Below, piece after piece: positions 7,549-14,976 of a DNA stretch of 35,217 nucleotides (the first letter of the stretch is position 1; every line of letters begins with the position of its first letter). Source of the stretch: Actinomycetales bacterium (GTDB lineage: Bacteria; Actinomycetota; Actinomycetes; Actinomycetales; Kineosporiaceae); contig JAAYAH010000006.1 in assembly GCA_012719445.1 (NCBI GenBank), positions 1 to 35,217 on the forward strand, given 5' to 3'. The notes below the pieces were generated by a model. That model did no database searches. It worked only from the letters and a program-made list of their open reading frames with translations, and was not told where the DNA came from. The translations under genes and the position numbers were made by a program.

Positions 7549-10440
7549 GTGGCTGATGCCGTGCAGTTCAGGGTCCTCGGGCCGCTGGAGGTCTCGATCC
7601 ACGGCCTGCCTCCGGCGAACCCCGGGCCGGTCAAGCAGCAGCTCGTGCTGGCGTCACTGATCGTCGCCGCCGGCCGCCCGGTGAGCGTGGAGACCCTGAT
7701 CGACCGGCTCTGGGACGACCCGCCCCCGCGGGCGCGGAACGCGGTCCACGGTCACATCGCCCGGATCCGGCGCCTCCTGACCGCATCGGGCACCACGACC
7801 GGCACCCCGACCGACGGCCCGGCGGGTCGCGGGGTGGACGTCGTCCGGCATCCGGCGGGATACGCGCTGCAGGTGGAGCCGGAGCAGATCGACCTGCAGC
7901 GGTTCGGCGCCCTGGTAGCCGCAGCCGGCTCCGCTCCGCCGGGCGACGCGAGACGGGAGGCGCTGCTCACCGACGCGCTCGGCCTGTGGCGGGGTCCCGC
8001 CCTGGCGGGTCTCCCCGGGCAGTGGGCGGCCGGGGTGCGGGAGAGCGCGGAGCGGGAGCGCGTGGACGCGGCGGTCCGGTGGGCGGAGTCGCTGCTCGCC
8101 CGACGCCGTCCGGACACCGTCATCGGCGGTCTCCGGCCGCTGTGCGACGAGCATCCGGCGGCCGAGCACCTCACCGCGACGTTCCTGCGCGCCCTGGTCC
8201 AGGCAGGACGCCGCGCGGAGGCGCTCCACCACTACTCCGCGACCAGGAGGTATCTCCTGGAGACGCTCGGGACCGAACCCGGTCAGCCGCTGCGCGACCT
8301 GCACCTGGCCATCCTCCGGGACCAGGATCCCGGCCCCGACCCGTCCGGTGACCCGGCAACCCCGGGGAGCCCCGACGCCCCCGAGCCGCCGCCCGCACAG
8401 CTCCCCCCGGACGTCGCCGGGTTCACCGGTCGGACGGCGGAGCTGCTCGCGCTGGACCGGCTCTCCGCGACGCCGGGCCCGGCCGGCACGTCATCCCCCC
8501 TCGCGCTGATCGCGATCTCCGGGATGGCCGGCGTCGGCAAGACGTCGCTCGCCGTGCACTGGGCCCACCAGGCCCGGCACCGCTTCCCGGACGGCCAGCT
8601 CCACGTCAACCTCCGCGGGTTCGACCCGTACGGTGCCGTGGTCGCGCCCGGTTCCGTGATCATCGGCTTCCTCGAGGCCCTCGGGGTGACACCGGACCGG
8701 CTCCCCACCGACCTGGACGGCCGGATCGGGCTCTACCGCACGCTCCTCGCCGATCGTCGGATGCTCGTGCTGCTGGACAACGCGCGGGACGCCGAGCAGG
8801 TCCGTCCCCTGCTCCCCGGTGCCTCGGGCTGCCTGGTACTGGTGACCAGCCGGGTGTTCCTGCGCGGCCTGGTGGCCGGGAACGGCGCCAGACCGCTGAC
8901 CCTCGACTCGCTCGACCGGGACGAGGCGCGCGACATGCTGGACCGGCGGATCGGCGGGGACCGGACGCTGGCCGAGCCGGACGCCGCGGACACGATCGTC
9001 ACCCGCTGCGCCCGGCTGCCGCTGGCCATCGCCGTCGCCGCCGCGCACCTGTCCGCCGAACCGCGGGCACGGCTGGGGGACCTCGCCGAGCAGTTGGCGC
9101 GCTCGCGGGACCGGCTCGGAGCGCTGAGCACCGGCGACGCCCTCACCGACGTGCGCGCCGTCCTCTCCTGGTCCTACCGGGCTCTCCCCGACCAGCCGGC
9201 CCGACTGTTCCGGCTGGTCGGCACCGGGTTCGGGCCCGACATCAGCGCGCAGGCGGCCGCCAGCCTCGCCGGTCTCCCGCCGGAGCGGACCCGGCACCTG
9301 CTCACCGAGTTGGCCAGGGCGCATCTGGTGGTCCGCGGCCCGGGCGACCGGTACTCCATGCACGAACTGCTGCGCGCCTACGCCGCCGAACTCGCCCGTG
9401 ACCACGGCACCGAGACGCTCGACGCGGAGCAGCGGCTGCTGGACCACTACCTGCACAGCGCCCATGCCGGCTACCGGTTGCTGAGACCGCACGGGGAGGA
9501 CGTCCCGCTGCCGGCGCCCCGGCCGGGCACCCGTCCCGAACGGCCCTCCTCCCTCGGGGAGGCACAGACCTGGTTCGCCACCGAACTCCCCGTGCTGCTG
9601 GCCGCCGTCGACCGCGCGGCCGCCGCCGGATCCCCCAGCCACGTCTGGCTGCTGGCGTGGACGCTGCGCTGCCACCTGGAACGGACGGGGAACTGGCTGG
9701 ACCAGGCCACGATCGGACGGGTGGGCCTCCGCGCAGCCGAGCAGCTGGACGATCCCCGGGCGCAGGCCCTGTGCCACCGGATCCTCGGCGGGTCGGCCAC
9801 CAGGACCGGTGCCTTCGACGCGGCGTCGACCCACTTCCGGACGGCCCTCGAACTCCATCGCGGGACCGACGACCGCACCGGAGTCGCGGACACCCACTTC
9901 AACCTGTCCGTGGTTCTGGAACGGCAGCACCGCTGCGAGGAGGCTCTCGACCACGCCCGGCGCGCCCTCGATCTCTACGTCGCGACGGGGAACCGGGCCG
10001 CGCAGGGCGACGCGCTGAACTCCGTCGGGTGGCTGCACGCCCGCCTCGGCGACCACCGGCTGGCCGTCGACGCCTGCGAGCGGGCTCTCGTGCTCCACGA
10101 GGGGGAGGGTGCCCTTGCGGGTCAGATGGCCACCTGGGGCAGTCTCGGGTTCGCCCATCACCGGCTCGGGGACCTGCGCCGCGCCATCGCCTGCCATCAA
10201 CGGGCCATCGGCCTGTCGCGGGCTCTCGGCGACCACTACAACGAGGCGGACCTCCTCGGGCTCCTCGGTGACGCCTACCTGGCCGACGGCGACCCCCGGG
10301 CGGCCGAGCGGGTCTGGCGGGACGCCCTCGCCATCCTCGAGGACCTGGGCCATCCCGAGGCCGAGGACGTCCGGCGGCGGCTCGCCGGCCGGCACCTGCC
10401 CGGACCCGACGAACCGGAACCGATGGCGCCGGGAGCGTGA
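7549..10440 (+). CDS. AfsR/SARP-family transcriptional regulator (winged helix, BTAD, NB-ARC, TPR)
   Basis: 963 residues. The N-terminus is an OmpR-like winged helix (VQFRVLGPLEVSIHG, then ETLIDRLWDDPPPRARNAV and HIARIRRLL). A bacterial transcriptional activation domain follows (about 105-255; QRFGALVAAAG, ARRRPDTVIGGLRPLCDEHP, TEPGQPLRDLH). An NB-ARC/STAND ATPase comes next, with Walker A GMAGVGKTS near residue 325 and Walker-B-like MLVLLDNA near 404, then a winged-helix segment (YSMHELLRAYAAELARD) and C-terminal TPRs from about 735 to 950 (repeated A-x-x-x-Y/H-F helices). STAND regulators of this layout couple ligand binding and ATP hydrolysis to promoter activation. I place the start at GTG 7549 because GGGAGGGAG ends 9 nt before it and the core domain begins there; an in-frame TTG at 7498 lacks support. 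It is divergent from the DNRLRE/Rhs operon and probably controls it through the heptamer repeats. Confidence 0.92.
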   Translation: MADAVQFRVLGPLEVSIHGLPPANPGPVKQQLVLASLIVAAGRPVSVETLIDRLWDDPPPRARNAVHGHIARIRRLLTASGTTTGTPTDGPAGRGVDVVRHPAGYALQVEPEQIDLQRFGALVAAAGSAPPGDARREALLTDALGLWRGPALAGLPGQWAAGVRESAERERVDAAVRWAESLLARRRPDTVIGGLRPLCDEHPAAEHLTATFLRALVQAGRRAEALHHYSATRRYLLETLGTEPGQPLRDLHLAILRDQDPGPDPSGDPATPGSPDAPEPPPAQLPPDVAGFTGRTAELLALDRLSATPGPAGTSSPLALIAISGMAGVGKTSLAVHWAHQARHRFPDGQLHVNLRGFDPYGAVVAPGSVIIGFLEALGVTPDRLPTDLDGRIGLYRTLLADRRMLVLLDNARDAEQVRPLLPGASGCLVLVTSRVFLRGLVAGNGARPLTLDSLDRDEARDMLDRRIGGDRTLAEPDAADTIVTRCARLPLAIAVAAAHLSAEPRARLGDLAEQLARSRDRLGALSTGDALTDVRAVLSWSYRALPDQPARLFRLVGTGFGPDISAQAAASLAGLPPERTRHLLTELARAHLVVRGPGDRYSMHELLRAYAAELARDHGTETLDAEQRLLDHYLHSAHAGYRLLRPHGEDVPLPAPRPGTRPERPSSLGEAQTWFATELPVLLAAVDRAAAAGSPSHVWLLAWTLRCHLERTGNWLDQATIGRVGLRAAEQLDDPRAQALCHRILGGSATRTGAFDAASTHFRTALELHRGTDDRTGVADTHFNLSVVLERQHRCEEALDHARRALDLYVATGNRAAQGDALNSVGWLHARLGDHRLAVDACERALVLHEGEGALAGQMATWGSLGFAHHRLGDLRRAIACHQRAIGLSRALGDHYNEADLLGLLGDAYLADGDPRAAERVWRDALAILEDLGHPEAEDVRRRLAGRHLPGPDEPEPMAPGA

Positions 10441-10450
10441 CCGGTGGCCA

Positions 10451-10588
10451 GCGGCCAAGGTCCGTCGTGGCCTGCGGCTCAGGACAGTGGTGGCCAGCGG
10501 CCCAGGTCCGTCGTGGCCTGCGGCCCAGGTCCGTCGTGGCCTGCGGCCCAGGTCCGTCGTGGCCTGCGGCTCAGGTCAGGGTCACCGA
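10451..10588. repeat. Six-unit 23-bp tandem repeat between two convergent genes
   Basis: Units begin at 10451, 10474, 10497, 10520, 10543 and 10566. Units 3, 4 and 5 are identical (core GGCCCAGGTCCGTCGTGG); units 1 and 2 have a few changes and unit 6 is only partly conserved. The array starts 10 bp after the AfsR-type stop codon, and its last unit includes the stop codon (10571-10573) of the convergent membrane-protein gene. Each junction contains CCTG-CGGCC-CAGG, which could fold as a short hairpin on either strand, so the array may act as a two-way transcription terminator. The 23-bp period, not a multiple of three, also argues against coding. There are no spacers, so it is not a CRISPR array. 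Confidence 0.85.
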
Positions 10589-12004
10589 GGTCACGGCCAC
10601 CAGGACGCCGCTGTGCTGCGGGACGCCGGTGACGATCGCCGAGGTGATGGTGGCCCCCTCGGGAGCCGTGACCGTGAGCGAGAGCGGCTTGCCCGTCGCG
10701 GCGGTGTTCGTCGCCGTCCTGGTGTCCCCGGTGGACAGCTGCGCCTTCACCAGGTAGGGCAGGCTGGTCTGCTGGGTCTTGGCCGCGCCGAGCACCCGCA
10801 CCGTGATCTCCCGAGACGCCTTCACCGGGGTGATCTGCAGCGGCAGGTCCATGCAGTAGGCACCGGGCTGGCCCGCCTTGATCTCGCCGATGAAGCCGGG
10901 GGCGACGAAGGAGCCCAGCGAGGCGTCCTGCCCGGTGGCCCACAGCAGGGTGCTCACGCCCTTGCAGTCCCCCGTCGTCGCCGGGATCGCCGCGAGGATC
11001 ACGCCCGGGTACGCCGTCCCGGGGATGGTCTGGTTCGCCTTCGGGTAACCGGCGGGCGGCTGGGTGAAGTCCAGGACCACCGGCTCCCCTGCGGCAGGCC
11101 CGCCGCCCTGGCTCTGGCTCGGTGAGGCGCTGGGACTCGCCGTCGCCGAGGCGGAGGCGCTGGCGCTCGGGGTTGCGGTCGTCGCCGACGCCGACGCGGA
11201 GGCACCGGGCGTCGCCGTGGCTGCGGCCGGGGTCGCGGCCGGTTCCTTGCCGTTCTTGCCGAGGGCCTTGGTGACCAGCAGCGCGCCCCCGACGATCGCC
11301 CCCGCCATGATCGCCAGCCCGGCGAGGGCTCCGGTGACCCGCAGCAGGCCACCGGCGAGGAGCGGGCGCTGGGTGAGGGTGACCGACGCGTTCTGCTCCA
11401 TGGCGCCGGACCGGGCGACGACGGTGATCCGGCGCCGGGCGTCGGACCCGGTCAGCGGCCTCCTGGCACTGGCCCGCAGCGCCACCCGCATGACCTGCCC
11501 CGGCGGGACCACCAGCCGCCACGGCTCGAAGTCCGTCGACACCTTCTGCTCGGCGTCGCTCCCGGACAGCTCGACGGTGAGCCGGGTGTTCCCCCCGTTG
11601 CCGACCTCGACGTCGAAGTCCGCCCGCCGCCCGCCGGTGGCCACCTCCGGCCGGACCCGCAGGCTCAGGGCGGGAGCCGGCTGCACCTCGAGGGCCAGCT
11701 CCTCGCAGCGGCTGACCTCCTGCCGGTACGGCGAGGAGACGAGCACGCCGAGCATGAACGTCCCGGCGCTCGGCGGGCGGGGACCGGTGAGCTCGAGGTG
11801 CACCGTCATGGTGCCGCGCTGGCCGGGGTTGAGCTTGAGGGTCGGCGGCTCCACCCGTGCCGACTGCCCCGGCGGCAGACCGAGCACCTGGGCGGCGTAG
11901 TGCTCGACGATCGTCCCGGAGTTGACCACCGCGACCTGTACCTTGGCGGAGCCCCCGGGTGCCAGGCTGATCCGGTCTGGTACCACCGACACAGCGAGTG
12001 CCAT
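10571..12004 (-). CDS. Membrane protein with Ig-like N-terminal domains, one TM helix and a C-terminal extracytoplasmic domain
   Basis: 477 residues, not assigned to a named family. It begins MALAVSVVPDRISLAPGG and continues with two beta-sandwich-like repeats resembling NEW3/CARDB-type Ig folds (VAVVNSGTIVEHYAAQV, then VEVGNGGNTRLTVELSG). There is no signal peptide. One strong membrane helix lies at about 219-248 (GALAGLAIMAGAIVGGALLV). Next is a low-complexity Ala/Ser/Thr linker (about 255-300) and a C-terminal domain with two cysteines (GDCKG and AYCMD) that could form a disulfide outside the cell. The start is ATG 12004: an open frame runs further upstream, but that extension is Arg/Pro-rich and overlaps the divergent Hsp70-like gene. 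Proteins of this kind occur beside Hsp70-like genes in actinobacteria, so a joint role at the membrane is plausible. The cytoplasmic side for the Ig-like part is inferred from the missing signal peptide. Confidence 0.8.
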   Translation of the reverse strand: MALAVSVVPDRISLAPGGSAKVQVAVVNSGTIVEHYAAQVLGLPPGQSARVEPPTLKLNPGQRGTMTVHLELTGPRPPSAGTFMLGVLVSSPYRQEVSRCEELALEVQPAPALSLRVRPEVATGGRRADFDVEVGNGGNTRLTVELSGSDAEQKVSTDFEPWRLVVPPGQVMRVALRASARRPLTGSDARRRITVVARSGAMEQNASVTLTQRPLLAGGLLRVTGALAGLAIMAGAIVGGALLVTKALGKNGKEPAATPAAATATPGASASASATTATPSASASASATASPSASPSQSQGGGPAAGEPVVLDFTQPPAGYPKANQTIPGTAYPGVILAAIPATTGDCKGVSTLLWATGQDASLGSFVAPGFIGEIKAGQPGAYCMDLPLQITPVKASREITVRVLGAAKTQQTSLPYLVKAQLSTGDTRTATNTAATGKPLSLTVTAPEGATITSAIVTGVPQHSGVLVAVTSVTLT

Positions 12005-12136
12005 GGACGACTCCGTCAGGCTCGTGCCCCGCGCCCCCCGGCGACGCCGTGCCGGGGGCCGCGCGCCGAGGAACGGCGCGGAGACGACTCTAATCGGCGG
12101 ACGCCGTCCGGCGTATGCCCGACCGGGAGGACAAAG
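12005..12136. promoter_or_regulatory. Divergent intergenic region with a GC-rich hairpin
   Basis: This 132-bp gap lies between the Ig-like membrane-protein gene and the Hsp70-like gene and must hold both promoters. A perfect 7-bp inverted repeat, CGCGCCG (12062-12068) and CGGCGCG (12074-12080), has a 5-nt loop. A second dyad (CGGAC-GCC-GTCCG) follows near 12100. The less GC-rich GACTCTAATC between them may be part of a promoter, but no convincing -35/-10 pair is seen. The plus-strand ribosome site is GGGAGG, 6 nt before ATG 12137. Confidence 0.4.
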
Positions 12137-13999
12137 ATGCCGAGCCCGAACCCGTCCGGCGACCTGACCGGTGCCTTCGTGCAGGACCGGAGCTACGCCC
12201 TCGGCATCGACGTCGGGACCACCTACACCGCGGCCGCGGTGTGGCGGGCCGGCAGGGCGGAGACGGTGGGGCTCGGCAACCGCGCGCACCCCGTGCCGAC
12301 GGTCGTCTACGTCGACGAGGACGGCCGACACGTCGTCGGGGAGGCTGCCGACCGGAGGGCCGCCACCTCACCGGACCGGGTGGCGAGGGAGTTCAAGCGC
12401 CGGTTCGGCGACGAGGTGCCGCTGCTGCTCGGCGGCGAGGAGGTCACCGCGGAGGCGCTCACCGCCTCGGTGCTGCGCTGGGTGCTGGAGGAGGTGACCG
12501 CGAGGGAGGGCGCCCGGCCTGCCCACGTGACCCTCACCGTGCCCGCGACCTGGCGGGACTTCCGCCAGGACCTCGTCACCCAGACCGCGCTGCTGGCCGG
12601 GCTGGACCGGTCGACCTGCAGCCTGCTGCCGGAGCCCGCCGCCGCGGCCATCTACTACGCGGGTCAGCACCCGCTCCGGCCGGGGACCGCGCTCGGGGTC
12701 TACGACCTGGGCGGCGGCACCTTCGACGCCACCGTGCTCCGGAAGACCGAGGACAGCCTCGAGGTCATCGGCATGCCGGTGGGCACGGACAGCGTCGGCG
12801 GCGTCGACGTCGACCACGCCCTGCTCCGGCGGGTGGTCGCCGCGCTCGGCGACGCCTGGGAGCGCGTCGACCGGGACGCCCCCGAGGCCCGCTCCGGGCT
12901 CGCCGCGCTGCGGGCCGCCGTCGTGGACGCCAAGGAGGCGCTCTCGGTGGAGGCGGCGACCGTGGTGCCGGTGGTGCTGCCGGGGTTGGTCCGCGAGGTC
13001 GACATCACCCGGGCCGAGCTGGAGCGGGACATCCACGACTCGGTCCTGCTCACCGTGGACATCTTCCGGCAGGCGGTCACCCTGGCCGGGCTGGAGGTCG
13101 GTGACCTGGACGCGGTGCTGCTCGTCGGCGGGTCGAGCCGGGTCCCGCTGGTCCGCCGGGTGGTGCGGGAGCAGCTGGGGGTCGCCGTGCACGTCGACGC
13201 CCACCCCAAGTTCGCGATCTGTCTGGGGGCCGCGGTCTCCGCGGGAGCCCGGATCACCCCGGCCAGGGCCGGAGCCCGGATCGCCCGGCCGCTCGCCGAG
13301 CCCACCGGCCGTCCCCCCGTCGTCCCGGGCGGGCAACCCCCGGTCCGGCGACCTCCGGTCCAGCAACCTCCGGGCGGGCAGCCCTCGGCGCAGCAGCCGA
13401 CGTCCGAACTGCCCCCCGGCGGGCAGCCGACGGTCGAGCGGCCGACGGAACGACCGCACCGGGAGCCGGTGGGCTACGACGTCCCGCTCACCCACGCCGG
13501 GCGCTCCCGGCCGCCGTCGCCCCCGAGCCCGCCGGACCACGACACCCCGGACCACGGCGCACCGGACCACGGCGCACCGGACCACGACGTCCCGGACCGT
13601 GACGCGCCGCGGGGTGAGGCCCCGCGGGCGGACCGCCCCGGCTACGACGTCCCGCTGGCACCGGCCCTCCACCCCGACCTCGTGCCGGGCACCACCAGGA
13701 GCTGGGGACCCGACGGCACCGGGCGTGCCGACCCCGGCGCCGGCACGGGGCTCGACACCCCGGCAGTCATCGTCGTCGATCTCGACGACGCCGGCCTGAC
13801 CGGCGCCGACGAGGTCCCCCTCGCCCCCGCGGTCGACCTGCGCCGCAGGGTCGACCCGGAGGCCGAGCAACCGATGGTCATCCATGTGGGGGCCGACACC
13901 GAGTACGCGTCGACGGCGAGGCGACCGGCCCTGCTGGCCCTCGTCGTGCTCGTGCTCGCGGTCGCCGTCCTGGCCGCCGTGGCCGTCCTCGGCGGGTGA
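12137..13999 (+). CDS. Tail-anchored Hsp70-family ATPase with proline-rich linker
   Basis: 620 residues. The N-terminal 370 form an actin/Hsp70-type nucleotide-binding domain: phosphate-1 loop GIDVGTTYTAA (about 23-33), phosphate-2 loop YDLGGGTFDATVL (about 189-201) and adenosine motif LVGGSSRVPLVRRV (about 330-343). The usual Hsp70 substrate-binding domain is absent. Instead there is a long Pro/Gln/Asp-rich linker (about 380-595) and one C-terminal hydrophobic helix (about 598-618, LLALVVLVLAVAVLAAVAVL), giving a cytoplasmic ATPase anchored by its tail. The linker holds five PDHxx-type pentapeptides and three copies of a short motif (GYDVPL at 446 and 502, DEVPL at 558). ATG 12137 is preceded by GGGAGG at 6 nt, so I set aside the longer frame upstream. 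It is divergent from the Ig-like membrane protein. Its client or partner is unknown; classical DnaK is unlikely because no lid or substrate domain is present. Confidence 0.9.
   Translation: MPSPNPSGDLTGAFVQDRSYALGIDVGTTYTAAAVWRAGRAETVGLGNRAHPVPTVVYVDEDGRHVVGEAADRRAATSPDRVAREFKRRFGDEVPLLLGGEEVTAEALTASVLRWVLEEVTAREGARPAHVTLTVPATWRDFRQDLVTQTALLAGLDRSTCSLLPEPAAAAIYYAGQHPLRPGTALGVYDLGGGTFDATVLRKTEDSLEVIGMPVGTDSVGGVDVDHALLRRVVAALGDAWERVDRDAPEARSGLAALRAAVVDAKEALSVEAATVVPVVLPGLVREVDITRAELERDIHDSVLLTVDIFRQAVTLAGLEVGDLDAVLLVGGSSRVPLVRRVVREQLGVAVHVDAHPKFAICLGAAVSAGARITPARAGARIARPLAEPTGRPPVVPGGQPPVRRPPVQQPPGGQPSAQQPTSELPPGGQPTVERPTERPHREPVGYDVPLTHAGRSRPPSPPSPPDHDTPDHGAPDHGAPDHDVPDRDAPRGEAPRADRPGYDVPLAPALHPDLVPGTTRSWGPDGTGRADPGAGTGLDTPAVIVVDLDDAGLTGADEVPLAPAVDLRRRVDPEAEQPMVIHVGADTEYASTARRPALLALVVLVLAVAVLAAVAVLGG
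13532..13606 (+). repeat. In-gene 15-bp tandem repeat (five units) coding PDHxx pentapeptides
   Basis: Five consecutive 15-bp units start at 13532, 13547, 13562, 13577 and 13592. Units 2 and 3 are identical (CCGGACCACGGCGCA). They encode PDHDT, PDHGA, PDHGA, PDHDV and PDRDA inside the linker of the Hsp70-like protein. Because the unit is a multiple of three, changes in copy number would alter linker length without breaking the frame. Confidence 0.85.
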
Positions 14000-14016
14000 A
14001 CCGACCAGGGACGGCC
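13981..14016. terminator. Candidate terminator hairpin at the Hsp70-like gene end
   Basis: A perfect 8-bp inverted repeat, GGCCGTCC (13981-13988) and GGACGGCC (14009-14016), spans the stop codon at 13997-13999. A further GGACGGC copy lies at 14023-14029, before the stop of the convergent MerR gene. There is no T-tract, as is common in high-GC actinobacteria, so terminator function is inferred from position. Confidence 0.35.
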
Positions 14017-14029
14017 ACGACAGGACGGC

Positions 14030-14863
14030 TCAGCCGATGGGCAGGCAGACCTCGGTCACCCAGTGGGCGGGGTCGGAGTCCTGGGCGGGGCTGACCCGGT
14101 AGATGTTGATCGCGGGCCCGACGATCCGGACGTCGTTCCGGGAGACCCAGGTGCCGAGCTCCTGGAACACCGCGCCGATCCCGTCGTAGGAGCCGCGCAG
14201 CACGGCCATGGCGACCTCGCGCTCCGGGACCTCGACACAGCGCACGTCACCGGCAGGGGTGAAGGGGGCCGCGACCTGCTCCCACACCTCCACGTCGACG
14301 TCGGACTCCTTGTGCTCGTCGTCGTGGAAGGTGGCACCGCAGGCGGGCGGGTCGGCGAGGACGGCGCCCGCCGCCTCGATGGCCGGCATCAGCCGCTTCC
14401 AGAGCAGGCTCTCGTCGGTGTAGGTCGGGATGACGTCGCGCAGGGCGGCGACGGTCATGGCGGGAAGGGTGGTGCGGGTGACCTCGATGGACATGGCGAC
14501 CTCCGTGAGCTGGGTGATGAGATGGTCGATCCGCCCGATCCGCTCCCGCGTGGCCACGGCGTCCGCCTCCAGTTGGATGCGCTGGTACTCCAGCCCCAAC
14601 CGGAGTGCCCCCGGGTCGGTGAACGTCGGCAGCGGCTCGCGGATCTGCGCCACCGAGCAGCCGACGTCCCGCAACGTCCTGATCCTGGACGTGGTGACGA
14701 GCTGCTCGGCGGAGTAGTAGCGATAGCCGCTGGCGGCGTCGACCTCGACCGGGGACAGCACCCCGTGCTGGTCGTAGTACCGCAGCATCCGGACGCTGAT
14801 CAGGGACAGCCGGGACAGCTCGCCGATGGTCAGCAGGCGCGAACCGGGTTGATCCATGGCCAT
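14030..14863 (-). CDS. MerR-family regulator with GyrI-like effector-binding domain
   Basis: 277 residues. An N-terminal MerR helix-turn-helix (about 10-78) is clear: LTIGELSRLSLISVRMLRYY, then SGYRYYSAEQL and a dimerisation helix (about 80-118). Residues about 125-275 match the GyrI-like/SOUL ligand-binding fold found in BmrR-type regulators (VTRTTLPAMTVAALRD, VEVWEQVAAPF, GIGAVFQELGTWV). Proteins of this type sense lipophilic cations or other drugs and activate promoters with over-long spacers. Start codons at 14863 and 14857 (MDQPGSRLL) are both possible. The promoter elements just upstream place transcription start near 14857, so the message may be leaderless from the second ATG. No transporter is adjacent, so the target may be its own promoter or a distant gene. 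The gene is convergent with the Hsp70-like gene. Confidence 0.9.
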   Translation of the reverse strand: MAMDQPGSRLLTIGELSRLSLISVRMLRYYDQHGVLSPVEVDAASGYRYYSAEQLVTTSRIRTLRDVGCSVAQIREPLPTFTDPGALRLGLEYQRIQLEADAVATRERIGRIDHLITQLTEVAMSIEVTRTTLPAMTVAALRDVIPTYTDESLLWKRLMPAIEAAGAVLADPPACGATFHDDEHKESDVDVEVWEQVAAPFTPAGDVRCVEVPEREVAMAVLRGSYDGIGAVFQELGTWVSRNDVRIVGPAINIYRVSPAQDSDPAHWVTEVCLPIG

Positions 14864-14874
14864 GACCGAACCGC

Positions 14875-14895
14875 CTCACACGGTGTCAGAGTCAA
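14875..14895 (-). promoter_or_regulatory. MerR-type autoregulatory promoter with dyad in the spacer
   Basis: Read on the minus strand, a -35 TTGACT (14895-14890) is followed directly by an imperfect palindrome, CTGACACCGTGTGAG (14889-14875), of which 13 of 15 positions match its own reverse complement. A weak -10 (TTCGGT, 14870-14865) follows at 19 bp. A dyad between -35 and -10 with a long 19-bp spacer is the hallmark of MerR-controlled promoters, which supports autoregulation of the adjacent gene. Confidence 0.6.
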
Positions 14896-14919
14896 CTCCC
14901 CGGTGAACGACTCTACGTA

Positions 14920-14976
14920 CCGAGCCGTGGCCGGACCGTGACCGGTGCCGGGATGCCCGCTCCGGTCACGGCTCGG
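14920..14976 (-). terminator. Inverted repeat at the 3' end of the aldolase/lyase gene
   Basis: Arms CCGAGCCGTGGCC (14920-14932) and GGTCACGGCTCGG (14964-14976) pair at 12 of 13 positions around a 31-nt loop with inner complementarity. The right arm contains the stop codon of the lyase gene (14966-14968), so the hairpin forms at the end of its transcript and upstream of the MerR promoter. No T-tract follows. Position suggests termination. Confidence 0.45.

Noticed and set aside
8491-10458. Minus-strand open frame opposite the AfsR-type gene
   Set aside because: The opposite strand encodes clear Walker A and TPR motifs; the antisense product has no recognisable feature.
10451-10588. CRISPR array
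   Set aside because: Units are directly adjacent with no spacers, and no cas gene is present.
10437-10757. Plus-strand frames reading a repeated WPAAQ-type peptide through the 23-bp array
   Set aside because: A 23-bp unit shifts frame each copy, so repeated peptides appear automatically. There is no ribosome site, and the frames overlap the real minus-strand gene.
12005-12331. N-terminal extension of the Ig-like membrane protein
   Set aside because: The extension is Arg/Pro-rich, overlaps the Hsp70-like gene and has no homology-like features; ATG 12004 begins the conserved domain.
12368-13885. Minus-strand open frame opposite the Hsp70-like gene
   Set aside because: Shadow of the tandem PDHxx repeats and GC-rich codons; the sense strand has diagnostic ATPase motifs.
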